A program made the translations under genes and the position numbers. 64,000 nt of DNA from Chrysemys picta bellii. Its lineage: Eukaryota; Chordata; Testudines; Emydidae. Positions 13,133 to 25,600 of this stretch are shown one piece after another; the stretch's first letter is position 1; each line of letters begins with the position of its first letter. The notes under the pieces were generated by a model. That model saw only the letters and a program-made list of their open reading frames with translations, was not told the DNA's origin and did no database searches. The DNA is taken from the NCBI RefSeq assembly GCF_011386835.1, contig NC_088795.1, forward strand, positions 101,492,434-101,556,433. The letters are read 5' to 3'.

Positions 13133-13398
13133 AGAAAAAACGAGGAGTCCTTGTGGCATCTTAGAGACTAACAAATGTATTTGGGCATAAGCTTTCATGG
13201 GATAAAACCTACTTCATCAGATGCATGGAGTGGAAAATACAGAAGGCAAGTATAAATACACAGCACATGAAAATATGGGAGTTGCCTTACGAAGTGGGGG
13301 GGTCAGTGCTAATAAGCCAATTCAATTAAGGTGGAAGTGGCCTATTCTCAACAGTTGAAAAGAAATGAGCCATAAAGACTGGGAGTGGATGGGTCACT
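13133..13398 (-). mobile_element. Penelope-like element 3' tail (minus strand)
   Basis: Read on the minus strand this contains CCATGCATCTGATGAAG, a degraded hairpin, GAAAGCTTATGCCC, then TTTGTTAGTCTCTAAG and GCCACAAGGACTCC. These blocks occur in the same order in the plus-strand copies at 29431-29881 and 38320-38642. The first of those directly follows a GIY-YIG endonuclease remnant, so the family is Penelope-like. No coding sequence is left here. The upstream part of the tail lies at higher coordinates, up to the A-rich run at 13400. Confidence 0.75.
13183..13220 (-). ncRNA. Hammerhead-ribozyme-like core (decayed copy)
   Basis: On the minus strand: CTGATGA (13214-13220), an extra A, a hairpin now weakened by mismatches, GAA (13194-13196), then AGC-TTAT-GCC, with C at the cleavage-site position (13183). 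The stem III closing base has changed from U to C relative to the other copies. Probably inactive. Confidence 0.4.
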
Positions 13399-13412
13399 AC
13401 AAAAAAAAAAAA

Positions 13413-13435
13413 GTAAGAAAGAAAGAAAGAAAGAT
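13413..13435. repeat. (AAAG)n microsatellite
   Basis: Five or so GAAA units next to a 12-base A run, just outside the Penelope tail. Confidence 0.85.
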
Positions 13436-15427
13436 GAGATTAATTTACACTTTACTTTCTGTTCTAAGTGGGTGGGGAACTGCATTATCAAGATTATGTT
13501 ATTGCTAGGAATCTAATACTCAAGGACATCAGTGAAAAATCCAGAGCCAGGGTTTATTAGTTTCTCTGCTGGAACAACAGAGCATTACAATGAAAAAGTC
13601 CCATTTTCCAACTGTTACTAAAATTGATACTGAAGATACCATAGTTATTCTCTAGTCTATGGGGTGTCAATAGTGGTATCTTATACACCTCTGTGTGGTA
13701 ATTGCTGGCAATAGTTGACATAAATTGTGCAGCTTGTTCAGTCTCCCTTTACACCATGAGTGCTAATTTTCTAGTTGCTGTTGCTAATTACCAATACATC
13801 CTATCATGTAAATAATAAAGCTACATGGTATAGAAATTCATACTCCACATGATGCTAGCTGATAAGATAGTGCTTGTGAAAATTACATATCAAAAAGCTA
13901 GAGCTTCAAGTACTGAAGCCTTTAAATTGGTGGACAGATCCACAGATCAGCAAGATCGTGGTCCAAAGGTACTAATCAGTGGTATGACAGTGTGGTGCAC
14001 TATTGTTTGATTTCTCACTCACACTCACTTTTACCCTCAAATGCCTGAGATGAATATTACATGAAATCTGGTCTTCTTTTACTATTTCCTCCAGCCAGGA
14101 ACTGAAGTACCATGACGACTCAAAATCTCACATTCTTTTGGCCAGAAAATGGCTACCTGATACATTAAGAAGGTAGTGAAAAACCTAAACACAAAGAGAA
14201 ATAACCATAAATATAAGATCCTAGATCTAGCCTCTCTTTAAAGGGATTACTTGCTTTTAAGAAACAATATATACTATTTATTGAACTAAAGAAATACAGA
14301 AATGCCTAGATTTTCCATATTAGCTCAGTGAAGTCCAAGGCTTCATTGGTTGGGTAAAGTCAAATCATAGTGATGATAAGAATGGCTTGAGCTGAAGGAA
14401 AATTTATTGTTTTTAATATCACAAATTTAAATTGCTTTGGCATGTACAATTATAACTTTTATGAAACTTCTGCTGGTTACATGAACTATCCTGTACTGTT
14501 TTGGTTTAGGAATAAAGATGTCTGTTCATTAGAGTAAACTGTGTGAGTTTGAGGTGACTGACAACCATAAAAAATCTACCCTTCTGATTGCCTCTGAGGA
14601 AGGGGGTTGGAAGTCTTCCTGGATGAACCAGGTGAATATAATGATGAGTCTTTGAAAAATAGCCAAATGCAGAGTCAGTAAACTGTGCAATAGCTAAGAG
14701 GGCACAGAATCCTTTATAGCAGAGTATTGTGCATCTGCCAAGTAGTGTATTGACATTCGAGCAGACTTAATTAATTAACAGAGTCTTGTCCCCTGCTCCT
14801 CCCTGCAATCTGGTGGCTGAACTCATGGAGTGTGTGCACATCCTGAGCATTATTTCAGCCAAGAATTGAAATGGGATGCTTGTGGCTTATAGGCTGCAAT
14901 TCTGTCAGGTGAGCCAAAATGGAATTTCCTTCTTGTCCATATACGGAAGAGCAGTGCAGTGAATTTAAGTGAGATTAAAAGTATGCTAGTCTTTAATGCA
15001 TAGTAAATTTAGAAATGAGTGAGAAAATGCAGACTTAGTTTTTAACATTTACATAGCACATAGACACACAGCATATATTGTTTTGTAAAAGCACTTGGAG
15101 TCTTTGCCTCAGAGAACTTAATAGTCTAAGGGCTTGATTTTTGCAAACTATAGTAATGTTGTGTAGCATTTATTTCACATATGAACTCAGTGGAACCATT
15201 TGAATGAGTAAGGAGAGTTCAATGTGTAATTAAGGGTTGCAGAATTAATCCCTGTATTAACATAATATCAAGTGACAACACTGGTAGTAGTTAGGAGGAA
15301 AGAGGATTAGGACAAAAAATATATGGTCATGTGGCCAATTGGAAGAGTAATGCAGGTGTCAGGAAGATTAAAAAAATCATAGTGATCTATTTTCAAGTAT
15401 ATAAGGTCTGTGTTTTTTAAAAAATGA
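13436..15427. other. No gene seen
   Basis: About 2 kb of A+T-rich sequence without recognised repeats or open frames of note. Confidence 0.45.
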
Positions 15428-15445
15428 CTATTGCTTAGAAGCTAA

Positions 15446-15847
15446 ATGACCATTGTGGAGAAGCTAAATGAATTCTTTGCATTGATCTTCACTGCAGAGA
15501 ATGTGAGGGAGATTCTCACATTTGAGCCATTCTTTTTAGATTACAAATTTGAGGAACTGTCCCAGATTGAGGTGTCAATACAGCAGGTTTTGGAACAAAT
15601 TGATAAATTAAAGAGTAATAAGTCACCAGGACCAGATGGTATTCACCCAAGCATTCTGAAGGAACTCAGATATGAAATTGCAAAACTACTAACTGAGGTA
15701 TGTAATCTATCATTTAAATCAGTTTCTGTACCAGAACACTGGCAGATAGCTAATGTGACGCCAATTTTTAAAAAAGGCTCCAGGGGCAATCCTGGCAATT
15801 ACAAGCTGGCAAGCCTAACTTCAGTACCAGGCAAATTGATTGATTGA
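15446..15847 (+). pseudogene. CR1 reverse transcriptase, N-terminal part (broken)
   Basis: A 133-codon frame encodes the start of the reverse-transcriptase domain, with KLKSNKSPGPDGIHPSIL and later PIFKKGSRGNPGNYKLASLT. The usual family motif there is NYRPVSLTS, so this copy has lost the RP. The frame ends in TGA at 15845-15847. The polymerase continues at 15984 in another segment, after a stretch that still encodes decayed CR1 sequence. In an intact CR1 this protein nicks the target and copies the element RNA. This copy cannot. Confidence 0.85.
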
Positions 15848-15983
15848 AACTATAGAAAAGAACAGAATTATCAGACACATAGATAAACATGATTTGTTGA
15901 GGAAATGTCAACACGTTTTTTGTTAAGAGAAATCATGCCTCACCAATCTACTAGAATTCTTTGAGGGGGGGGTCAACAAGCAT

Positions 15984-16796
15984 GTGGACAAGGGGGATAT
16001 AGTGTCCTTAGATCTTCAGAAAGCCTTTGACAAGGTCCCTCACCAAAGGCTCTTCAGTAAAGTAAGCAGTCATGGGATAAGAGGGAAGGTCCTCTCATGG
16101 ATCAGAAACTGGTTAAAAGATAGGAAAGAAAGCGTAGGAATAAATGGTCAGTTTTCAGAATGGAGAAGGGTAAATAGTGGTGTCCCTCAGGGATCTGTAC
16201 TGGGACCAGTGCTGTTGAACATATTGATAAATGATCTGGAAAAAGGAGTAAACAGTGAGGTGGCAAAATTTGCAGATGGTACAAAACTACTCAAGATAGT
16301 TAAGTCCAAAGCTGACTGTGAAAAGTTACAAAGGGTTCTCTCAAAACTGGGTGACTGGGCAGCAAAATGGCAGATGAAATTCAATGTTGATAAATGCAAA
16401 GTAGTGCATATTAGAAAACATAATTCCAACTATACATACAAAATGATGGTGTCTAAATTAGCTGTTACTACTCAAGAAAGAGATCTTGGAGGCATTGTGG
16501 ATAGTTCTCTGAAAACATCGGCTCAATGTGTAATGGCAGTGGAAAAAAAACCAAACAGAATGTTAGGAACCATTAGGAAAGTGATAGCTAATAAGACAGT
16601 AAATATCATAATGCCAGTATATAAAGCCATGATATGCCCACACCTTGATTACTGCACAAAGTTCTGGTTGCCCTATCTCAAAAAAGATATAGTAGCAATG
16701 GAAAAGATACAGAGAAGAGCAACAAAAATGATTAAGACTGGGACTATTCACCTTGGAAAAGAGATGATTAAGGGGGGATATGATACAGATCTATAA
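15984..16796 (+). pseudogene. CR1 reverse transcriptase, catalytic and C-terminal part (active site mutated)
   Basis: The 270-codon frame holds most of the polymerase palm. Motif A is SLDLQKAFDKVPH (residues 8-20, catalytic D10). VNSGVPQGSVLGPVL lies at residues 63-77. Motif C is KFADGTKL at residues 95-102, where non-LTR enzymes have FADD. The second aspartate, which binds catalytic metal, is glycine (codon GGT, 16278-16280), so the polymerase would be inactive even if the frame were whole. Downstream come the conserved MKFNVDKCKVVHI and YKAMICPHLDYC blocks. A frame break at 15848-15983 separates it from the N-terminal part. Confidence 0.88.
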
Positions 16797-17246
16797 AATC
16801 ATAAATGGTGTGGAGAAAGGTAGTGTTATTTATCCCTTCCCATAACACAAGAACTAGGGATTACCCAATTAAATTAATAGGCAGCAGGTTTTAAATAAAT
16901 TAAAGGCAGTACTTCTTCCGACAACACACAATCACCCTGTGGAACTCATTGTCAAGGAATGCTGTGAAGGCCAAAACTATAACTGGATTCAAAAAAGAAT
17001 TCGCTAGGGTCATGGAGGATGGGTCCATCAATGGCTATTAGCTGAGATGGTCAGGGATGTAATCCCATGCTCTGGCTATCTCAGCCTCTGACTGCCAGAA
17101 GCTGGGACTGGATAACAGGGGATGAATCACTTGATTGGCGTGTTCCGTTCTCTGATGCATCTGGCATTGGCCACTGTCAGAAGAGAGGATAATGGGCTAA
17201 ATGGACCATTGGTCTGACCCAGTATGGCCATTGCTAAATTCTTATG

Positions 17247-18270
17247 CTTTTGGTTGATTCAATTTTTGGATCACAGTATAAGATGCCTGAAAGGAGGCCT
17301 GCTGCTATGAAAATGAAACTGTTTAAAAAGGTATTGCTGTATGAAAGGGCAAAAGTGATGGATGACAATGATATTTTAAAAAAAAATTCTAGAAGAGCAG
17401 GCCTTTAAGTGCAAATGCAGAATGAAAATAGGCCACCTCTAATGGGTTTTTACTTAAATGTTCCACCAGCACAGTGAGAACATTCAGTTTTGATAGGCTG
17501 GTAATAAAAATGACAAAAACAGTTTGAAATACAGAAAATAACATTTTTGGATCAGAGTAAAAAATAGTAACTAAAAGCAATGTCTAAAAGCTCAACATCC
17601 TGATACTTGACAGCCCAAACCAATGGAAGATGTAATTACCCAAGGAGTGAAATATATTGTATTTAATGAAATATTGTACTCTAAAATTAAAAAGGAAGAT
17701 ATCTTGTTATTCACACTGGGATTATGTTTCCTGAAAGTACAGATCACCTGCCCTTTGAAAATCAGACACCTTTACTGTGCCTCAGGTTGAGCACTCAGAA
17801 ATTAAGATTCTCAAAATCACTAGTCACTTTTCAAAAGTAAGACCTCCTGGCTTGTCTACCCATCCAGTCCTGCACCTCACCCTGTCTCTCTGTCATATCC
17901 TCCTAGATGTCTCACCAGAATCTGAAGCTTAATATGGTCCAACTGAGTTACTTATTTTCTTTCCCAAGACCCCTCCATTCCCCACATTCTGTGTCACAAT
18001 TGTTAACACCACAATTCCTCTTGTTTGCTTAGGTTTGTAAACTTTGTCAACATTTATTCCTTGCCTCACACACCCAAGCAATATCCAAATCCTGATGTTT
18101 CTTCCTCCAAAATCTTGCTTCGATCTGTCCACTTCTTTCTATCCCTACTGCTAATATTCTTATCCTTCTGATCTTGATCATTTCAGTCTCCTCCTTTTGC
18201 TCTCTGGTCTCATCCCTCACTGATTCACACTGCTCCCTTCCAGACCCAAAAAGCTGCCTCTGAGTGTCCT
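17247..18270. other. No gene seen; pyrimidine-rich old repeat possible
   Basis: From about 17830 the plus strand is unusually rich in CTCC and TCTT words (CTCACCCTGTCTCTCTG and similar). The pattern resumes after the CR1 tail at 18441-18640. This suggests one ancient repeat split by a younger CR1 insertion. Its family is not recognised. Confidence 0.4.
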
Positions 18271-18440
18271 TAGCCTCTGTTTGTCAGAAGCTGGGAATGG
18301 GCGATGGGGGATGGATCACTTGCTGATTGCCTGTTCTGTTCATTCCCTCTGGGGCACCGGGTATTGGCCACTATAGGAAGACAGGATACTGGGCTAGATG
18401 GACCTTTGGTCTGACCCAGTATGGCAGTTCTTATGTTATG
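18271..18440 (+). mobile_element. CR1 LINE 3' UTR fragment (TTCTTATG tail)
   Basis: Contains AGAAGCTGGGAATGGG, GGATGGATCACTTG, GGGTATTGGCCACTATAGG, TGGGCTAGATGGACC and TGACCCAGTATGGCAG, then TTCTTATG. Order and content match the tail of the copy ending at 17246, in the same orientation and only 1 kb away. It is the last 170 bp of an element with no coding sequence. Confidence 0.9.
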
Positions 18441-19490
18441 AGTTCAGCTTCCCTGCCCATTGGTCTCACCATATCCCCACTCTTTAAATCTTTCCATTGG
18501 CTTCTCTGATCCACTGCATCAGATTATCATTTTTAATCTTCTATGCCCTCCCTATCTTTGCCCCTCCCTAATTACTTTTGCTTTTCTCTTTTCACATCCC
18601 TCTTCCCACATTCTCAATTCTGCCAACAATGTCTGGCTAATTACCCACATCTCTGCTCCTCCCACAATCATTTCTGTGCATTCTTTCATGTCTCTCCATG
18701 AGCTGGTGAACATAAGACTATTTTGTATTTCTACAGTACATTTACAAGAAAATGTTTGATTATGGCTAGATTGTGGGTACCTGGAGATAATCTCTTCCTC
18801 CTCCCCCCCCCCCCACCTCAACCATTTAGCTACTTGATTACTTTACTTATATTGTACTAGAGATGGCCACAACACAAAGTTTCTGTCTTGCAGAAAAATT
18901 TGACAGCTCCAAATTTTGTTTTGTTCTGGCTTGAGCCAGGGCTTCCAGGGTCCTAGCTCCATGACAGGGAGGCAGAATCCCCGATAGCCCCAGGGTTTGC
19001 AGGCTTCCTGCTGCGGAGGTGGAAACTAGATTCTGAGATTCTCTCAGTTGGCCTAACTGGCTCCCTGAGTTGTCTAACTCTTGGGCCAGCTGGCTTCCCA
19101 GGCTGCAAGAATCAAGCATTCTGGGGAGCCCACTGGCCTGGGAGACTGGGAAGCCCTGGGGTCCTGACTGTAAGGCCATTCTTCAGGCAGGCTGCTGAGA
19201 AGCTGAGTGAGCTTGCAGGAAACCAGGCAGATAAGTTTTGAGAGCAGCCTGTGTTCCACTGGAAGATTCGTTGAAAGCAACACATTTCTATGAAATGTTT
19301 CGCTTTCAATGAATCTGTGTTTTCTGACGGGAAATCGTGCTTTCAGAAGATTTCTGACCAGTTGAAAATGAGCCTGTTTTTGCTATATAGAATACAATCT
19401 CTTTGGAGCAGAAGTCATGCAAGAAGTTTGGAGAGCAAGTGATTTAGCATCTTGATTTTTACATCTCATCTGAAAATTTTCCTTAATACC
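18441..19490. other. Unassigned, probable old repeats
   Basis: A pyrimidine-rich block continues to about 18640, and a C run lies at 18803-18815. From about 18860 to 19375 the sequence has GGGAAATCG and TTTCAGAAG-like words seen in decayed MITEs, with an inner segment of higher G+C. Several overlapping minus-strand frames (18847-19309) share this stretch and show no domain. No element ends could be fixed. Confidence 0.3.
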
Positions 19491-19493
19491 GTA

Positions 19494-19566
19494 GAGCTCG
19501 ATTCTACTCCCATTGATGTCAGCAGAAAGATTCCCATTGATATTAGTAGGATTTGGATTAGGCCCA
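19494..19566. repeat. Short palindromic repeat (CCATTGA type)
   Basis: CCCATTGATGTCAGCAG and CCCATTGATATTAGTAGG followed by TTTGGATTAGGCCC match the arms of the palindromes at 25540 and 30240. It is a diverged copy, with much of the pairing lost. Confidence 0.45.
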
Positions 19567-19924
19567 GAGCTGGCGTTAGTGTGATAGTGACGGGGACAGT
19601 ATTATTTGCTGCATCCCTACTTTCTCAACACTAACACTTTCCTCTCATGCAAGAGCTGACCAGGCCAAGCCTTGCTTAGCTTATGAGATATGACATCTGG
19701 TAGCTCAAAGAAGTAGAGCTAAAGATTGTCAGTTCACATTCTCCATTTCTCTATATTAAATGGCTCCATGCCACAATATTTCACTATAGAAGTATGGTAT
19801 CAATATCAAAATAAAATACCGAGTATTAAAATACTTTAGAAATCCAAATGAGCTTGATTTTACAGTCTAACAAAAGTTTTGACACATTTTAGGAGTAAAG
19901 GAAGGGATTAGGTCATTCAGGGTG

Positions 19925-20170
19925 GGGAGCGTGAGAGGTGGAGTGGTCCAGTGGACAGGACACTAGGGTGAGAATTCTATTCCCAACTCTGCTGCTGCCC
20001 TACTCTATGACCTTCGGCAAGTTACTTCACCTCTCTGTGCCACTGTTTCTCTCGTCTTTCTTGTCTATTTAGATTAACATATTTTTGGGCAGAGTCTGTC
20101 TTGTGTTACATGTTAGTACAATGCCTAACATAATGAAGTCCTTTATCTTTGTTGGGCTATTTTAATAGAG
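19925..20170 (+). mobile_element. MIR-like CORE-SINE relic
   Basis: The order of blocks is that of MIR-type SINEs: a tRNA-like head (GTGGTCCAGTGGACAGGAC), a body with CCCAACTCTGCTG and CTATGACCTTCGGCAAG, TTACTTCACCTCTCTGTGCC, then a LINE-type tail with GGGCAGAGTCTGTC and TAGTACAATGCCTAACA. It is an old, unspliced, non-coding copy. The tail is the family also found alone at several other places. Confidence 0.75.
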
Positions 20171-21232
20171 ATGATAAATGAGACTTGCATGTATTAGTTA
20201 CTGTATATACCATTCAACCACGCTGACTAGGTTTTGGCATGTCTCATATCTTAACTAGGCAATGCCCTGGCTTGGCATAATTTGTTGGTTATAGTCTTGC
20301 CTCCTATGTTTGGTTTGTAATCTGTTTAGTTCAGGCAGAGAACTTTTTGAATATAAATAACTTTACCAGCCCTCTAAATCATTGATACATTTTCAGGGTA
20401 TGAGCTTTTCAGTAAAATATGAGGGTTTGGACATATTGAGTGCTTTCAATTTAACTATCTAACATGAGGTAGGATGGAGGGGTCAGGAGTCCCTAATGGA
20501 TACACTAACTCATTACTGAAGTAAGAAGCAAGTAAGTTATTGGAGGCATCTGGAATGACTGCTGGTTGTCTTCCTGAAAATAAACCAAATCACAATGTGT
20601 CCTGTCCAGTTATATACACGGATCTGTAAAACCTGGAGTGGATTCTAGGGTAGCACCCTGTTATATCATTCTCCACAAACCTATCAACCATGTTGCTGAC
20701 AAATATAGAGATCTGGCATATGACTCATTTATTTCTGGAAATGTTTTCTCAGCATACCCATATGGTGTTTACAGAGCCTATATAAGTGGTGGCCTTTAGG
20801 AGATTTACAGTGTCAAAGACTTGGCATAGACAGTGCTCTCTCTACTGTACTGGCAGAGGGCAAACATCCTTACTCATCTGGTTTAGTGGCATTTATAGAA
20901 TGCTTTGGTCTGAAGCCACTTACTATCCTTTGTCTGTTTTAACACCTAACCCATCCTTTATGTGGAATGCAGAACTCTTTTGTCAATATAGCTCGCTTCA
21001 GCTGCTGTCATGGCAACAAGTTGCATCTTTGCTGAAATGTAGCTAAACTATAATTTGGACACCAAGTGAAGCAATACATTGCTAAAATCTAAAGTGGTCC
21101 AACTGTGCTCTTCAATCAAGTTCTATGTTATTAACAATTAGATAGATTCTGCTTTCACACCTAGGCAACCTCACTGAAATTAATCATGGTTGCCTAAATA
21201 AGTGTATGTGAAAACAGCCAGAGTCATAAAGG
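20171..21232. other. No gene seen
   Basis: Unremarkable sequence. The 86-codon frame at 20786-21046 has no domain or splice context. Confidence 0.4.
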
Positions 21233-21667
21233 ATGTTACAAAAGGAAAAGCACATGATTTATGAGGAGAGGATGGGGGAACTGGGATTGTTTAGTCTGCA
21301 GAAGAGAAGAATGAGGGGGGATTTGATAGCTGTTTTCAAATACCTGAAAGGGGGTTCCAAAGAGGATGGATCTAGACTGTTCTCAGTGGTACCAGATGAC
21401 AGAACAAGAAGTAATAGTCTCAAGTTGCAGTGGGGGAGGTTTAGGTTGGATATGAGGAAAAACTTTTTCACTAGGAGGGAGGTGAAGCACTGGAATGAGT
21501 TACCTAGAGATGTGGTGGAATCTCCTTCCTTAGAGGTTTTTAAGGTCAGGCTTGACAAAGCCCTGGCTGGGATGATTTAGTTGGGGATTGGTCCTGCTTT
21601 GAGCAGGGGGTTGGACTAGATGACCTCCAGAGGTCCCTTCCAACCCTGATATTCTATGATTCTATGA
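21233..21667 (+). mobile_element. CR1 LINE, 5'-truncated 3' end (ATTCTATGAT tail)
   Basis: An open frame through position 21580 encodes the C-terminal CR1 tail ([40 protein letters not shown]). The UTR has GGTTGGACTAGATGACCTCC and AGGTCCCTTCCAACCC and ends in a doubled ATTCTATGA. It closely matches the copy at 3853-4351 but starts slightly further 3'. There is no frameshift in its 115 codons, which suggests moderate age. Confidence 0.93.
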
Positions 21668-24600
21668 AAGGAACGTTTATTTCCTATGAGAAGTTTTGGC
21701 TTTGTAAGTCCCCAGATTTTAACTTTTCACTGCATGTTCTATTGGATGTGGTGAATAGGATTCAGCAAACTGGAGTGTCCAATCCTGGCTGTAAGCATGT
21801 ACTGCCAATCCAGTATTAATTTCACTTCTCTAAGGCAACAGCAGAAGGTAATGATGACAAAGGTTCCAAAGCTGAGAGAATGCACAGTATTGGAAACTTT
21901 TCCATGGGAACATTACTGGAATTTCAACGTTTTTTTCCCCCCTTGGACTTAAAAATACAAGTTTAAAATGTATCATGTTTTAAAATCATGATTTATTCCT
22001 GCATGTGCATTTCTTATTGAGTGGGCCTTTCCCACAGAGCATTATTTAAAAAGACAACTAAGTTCGAGGATGAGGTTTATCCTGCTTAGAATCAATTCCA
22101 GGAGAATGCAGAGTCATAGCCACAGGTTTCTATATAAAGCAGTACAGGTGGATATTGTGTTTTCTTTAGCTTTTTGAAAGGTTGGGGGAAAACAATTTGC
22201 TGTTACAAGCCAAACTTCATTAATTTCAATGTGGTTAATAAAATGCTAGCTTGGCTCTGCAAACATAAATTTAGCACAAAGTGGGGAAAGGTGCTAAAGG
22301 GGAACTGCAGATAAAAAGGTGAATTCCAATTGGAGGGAGAGTTTGGTGACCTTTTGGCCACATGATCAGATGGTGCTGTTTATTTCTTATGTGAAGATGA
22401 TCTAGGTTTGGAAAGGTACAGAATACTGACAGTATGTAGTTAGAGTTGAAGATGGCCCATGCTATGTTTTTTTAATCAGCTAACTCAGGAATAGGCAGTT
22501 ACTGCATCATGTATGGAGAAATGGACAACATTAAATGAAGGAGATGGAAGCAAAGTTGGAGGATAAAAGAATAGTCAAGCACTTTTATTTCCTACTACTC
22601 CACCACATTTGGTCAAACCTTAGGTCAATTCCTTCAAACTGCATAAGTAGATCTTCCATTCCCTTCAATGGGAGATCTGCACATTGGGCATGATCCAAAT
22701 CCCACTGAAGTCAACGTCCCATCAAGGATGTGGTAGGCATATGTATTTACAGATCCTCACTCTTTGGCGCATAGGATAATTATAAAAGCTGTGTTCTGCC
22801 CCAATGACAAATTAGTAGGAGCAAATCCTCAAGACATACATTGCTGGTCTAAAAGCAGTTATTTGTTCTTTAATGAGATTTTCCTTATATAAAGATTATC
22901 TTGCTCTTCTCCATAAACAACAGCTTAGAGAGTATTTTTGCTGTTTATGATGGAGAGTTGCCAGCTCCAATTGTCTCTGACACTACCAATTAACATTAGA
23001 ACAGCGATTGTCTCATAATTACAGTAGGAAGAGAAGGCGTTTTGAGAAAACAGTGTATTGTTTCATTTTCAAAACGGCATGAAACAAAAATGAAACAAAA
23101 GTATTTTCAACATAACTGTCACAGTCCAGTCATTTTATATAAAATGCATTTAAAATTCGCTGTCAAAATTATGATAACTTGTTTCCTTGACTTGTCTTTT
23201 TTAAGAACAAGCTTTTTGTAATCATGACATGTTTTGTTATGGAATTCGATACATCAGTTTTCTGAATACTCGTCACATCTTAGAGAAATTTTATCTCAAC
23301 AGTTTTCCTCCCTAAATGAATGATTTAACAGTCAAGTTACTGGATCTTGACATTATGACAATCACAGTGCTAACCCCCATTATGATTACGTGCTTTTAAT
23401 GCATTCTATTTAACAGTCCATTGCCAACAAGCCAATTGTAAGCATTGCATGAAGAGACTGGTAGCAGTGATCTTTTCTTTATTCTAATTATATGCTCTCC
23501 CTCAAGGCAGCCCATTTCCAGCAATGGAGAGAATGTTTGAAATGATCATATGTGCAATGAAGAAAATATTAACCTTTCAGTTTTAATTTCCTTTTTGTGT
23601 TTTCCTATTTTATGATGTTTTCCATCGCAATTAAAGAACTGGAATTGAAAAGCCTACAAGTTAAAACAAACATCTCACACACATACTGTGACATTACTCC
23701 TATTATCCTTTCCCTGTAAATGTTTGGGCTCCTCTGTGGAAATGTTTTGTGAGTGAAATGGGCTAAATCCTTGCAATGGGAGTTTTGTCTGAGTGAGGAC
23801 TGCAGGATTTGGCCTTAATTGCATAACAAACGTCTCCTGCTTAAAGTAAGTGCAATGACGAGCTTGGGTTGTTGGTGACTGGCAAGATCAAGAAAATCCA
23901 TATATCCCTCATGGCCCTTAAAATTAAATGGCTAGCAAGGATACCCACTTCCAGATAGTAACAAAAAATATAAGAAGCGATTATCAATGCAGAATACTTA
24001 GGCTTTCATATTTTTATATTTTCTAACCTATTGAAGTAGATATTACATTATGGGTCAAATTATAGCTGGTCTTCTGTGGGTTTGGTAGAAGGGAAAATCA
24101 TAAAAAGAACCCATTCCCATTACAATTATGCAGGAAGAAACAGGATGCTAATGCTGGGTCACCTCTAAGAGGGGAGTTTCAATATTGCCAACAATGCCTA
24201 AAAGGGATGATTCCAGTTGGGGAGGGCATGACCCCCTTTAGTTGACATTGTGCTTTGTCAGGGGAACATTAAGGTGGAGCATCAACATATCTCTCAAGTA
24301 TACCTCATTCAAGTGACAGGCCTCATTTCAGTCCCAAAGTTCCCTAGATACCACATACATTTCACGTCTTCTCTATTTTATTGCTGAAAATTATCTGCAT
24401 CTGAAATAAACCATCAAGAAACTGAAGTTATAGGAAGACATTTCCATGAAAGTTAAGAATCTTGCATCATTTCAAGTTTCCTGCATGAATGATGTTTTTG
24501 CATTCCTCATTTTGGGTCCTTTTCACACATTTGTACCTTGTTGAGTTAAAAGGCAGGAGCACAGGCAACACCTTTGCAAGAACACATGTTCGTTATGTTT

Positions 24601-25539
24601 CCTTGTGTCACAATATCTCTCTCTCCATTATCACAGGTCACACATGCTGTACACGTTGCTCCATTACATCACTCCAATGAGCTCTCCACATTTCTTTAAG
24701 CCATAAATTAACCATACAGATGGGTAATGATCCTAGAACTTTGATTCCATACTGAAGAATATGTCCAAAGAAACTTGCAACACAGAGATGAAATTATACA
24801 CTGCTTCTTGAGTGCCAGGTCAAAGGATGGGTGCAATAAGGGAGGAGTGTATCCTGAAGAATGCTGGTGAATTTCCACAAATTTCATCCAAGAAGAAACA
24901 AATGACATGAGTAAATAGAGAGTCAATAAAATCAAAGATGACTTCAAGGTCCTGAGAAGAATATTGAACTTCAGGGTAATGCATGTGCTCTTTTTGCAGG
25001 TGTAAGTGGAAAAAGAGAATGAAATCTGGTATGCTCGTGCTAGCCATCTGTAATGTCAATGGCCAGCCACTTGTTTCCTCTCACTGTCTGACTCCATCCC
25101 ACGCACACTTCCCAGCTCAAGACCTTCCTTTGTGCTACATATAATACTGCACCTACTGAACATTCTGTGACTATATGTTAAAAAAATCAGCTATGGGTAT
25201 TATGGCAACGATGTTGACAACAATAATTCAAGAGTTACCAATGCATTTAATTTTATTTTCAATAAGAATATTGTTCAGGCCGAATCTGTTAACATAAAAG
25301 CAATACAGGATGTATGGTTATTATTGACGTTAAGCACTGGGATTTTGTCCAAAGTGATTTTACAGTGACGAATTGGTAAATCTGACTACGTAGTGCATTT
25401 CTTCTTCTTCTTTTTTAATTAACTGGCGAGGTCACATGCTGTGAATGGAATAAGGGCCAGTGCTATAAAACAGCAAGTGGTTTGATTGCTGCCAGGATAT
25501 CCATATAAGGAAAGAATGCAGGTGTGTGAAATGCACATA
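21668..25539. other. Repeat-poor A+T-rich stretch, no gene seen
   Basis: Almost 4 kb with no autonomous element or long frame. A short CCCACTGAAGTCAACG word at about 22700 may be a palindrome-family remnant. Open frames at 24489-25059 overlap between strands and carry no domain. It is one of the least repeat-invaded parts of the window. Confidence 0.45.
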
Positions 25540-25600
25540 GGGCCTGATCCAAAGCCTATTGAAGTCTTCCATTGATTTAATTGGGGTTTGGATCAGGCAC
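25540..25600. repeat. Palindromic short repeat (GGCCTGATCCAAA)
   Basis: GGGCCTGATCCAAAGCC at the left pairs with GGTTTGGATCAGGCAC at the right around a centre with GAAGTC and CCATTGA. The result is a hairpin of about 60 bp with no coding capacity. Similar words occur at 19494 and 30240. Confidence 0.65.

Larger units (their letters stand above)
15428..17246 (+). mobile_element. CR1-clade LINE, 5'-truncated (TTCTTATG tail)
   Basis: This 1.8-kb plus-strand copy covers most of the reverse transcriptase and the 3' UTR. The UTR reads GCTGGGACTGGATAACAGG, GGCATTGGCCACTGTC, TGACCCAGTATGGCC and ends in TTCTTATG, a different CR1 subfamily from the ATTCTATGAT copies. The endonuclease region and 5' UTR are missing. 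The coding part is split into two open frames described separately. The same tail recurs at 18271-18440. Confidence 0.92.

Noticed and set aside
19925..20170. Host exon suggested by conserved-looking blocks
   Set aside because: Block order is that of a MIR-type SINE and the blocks recur elsewhere in the window.
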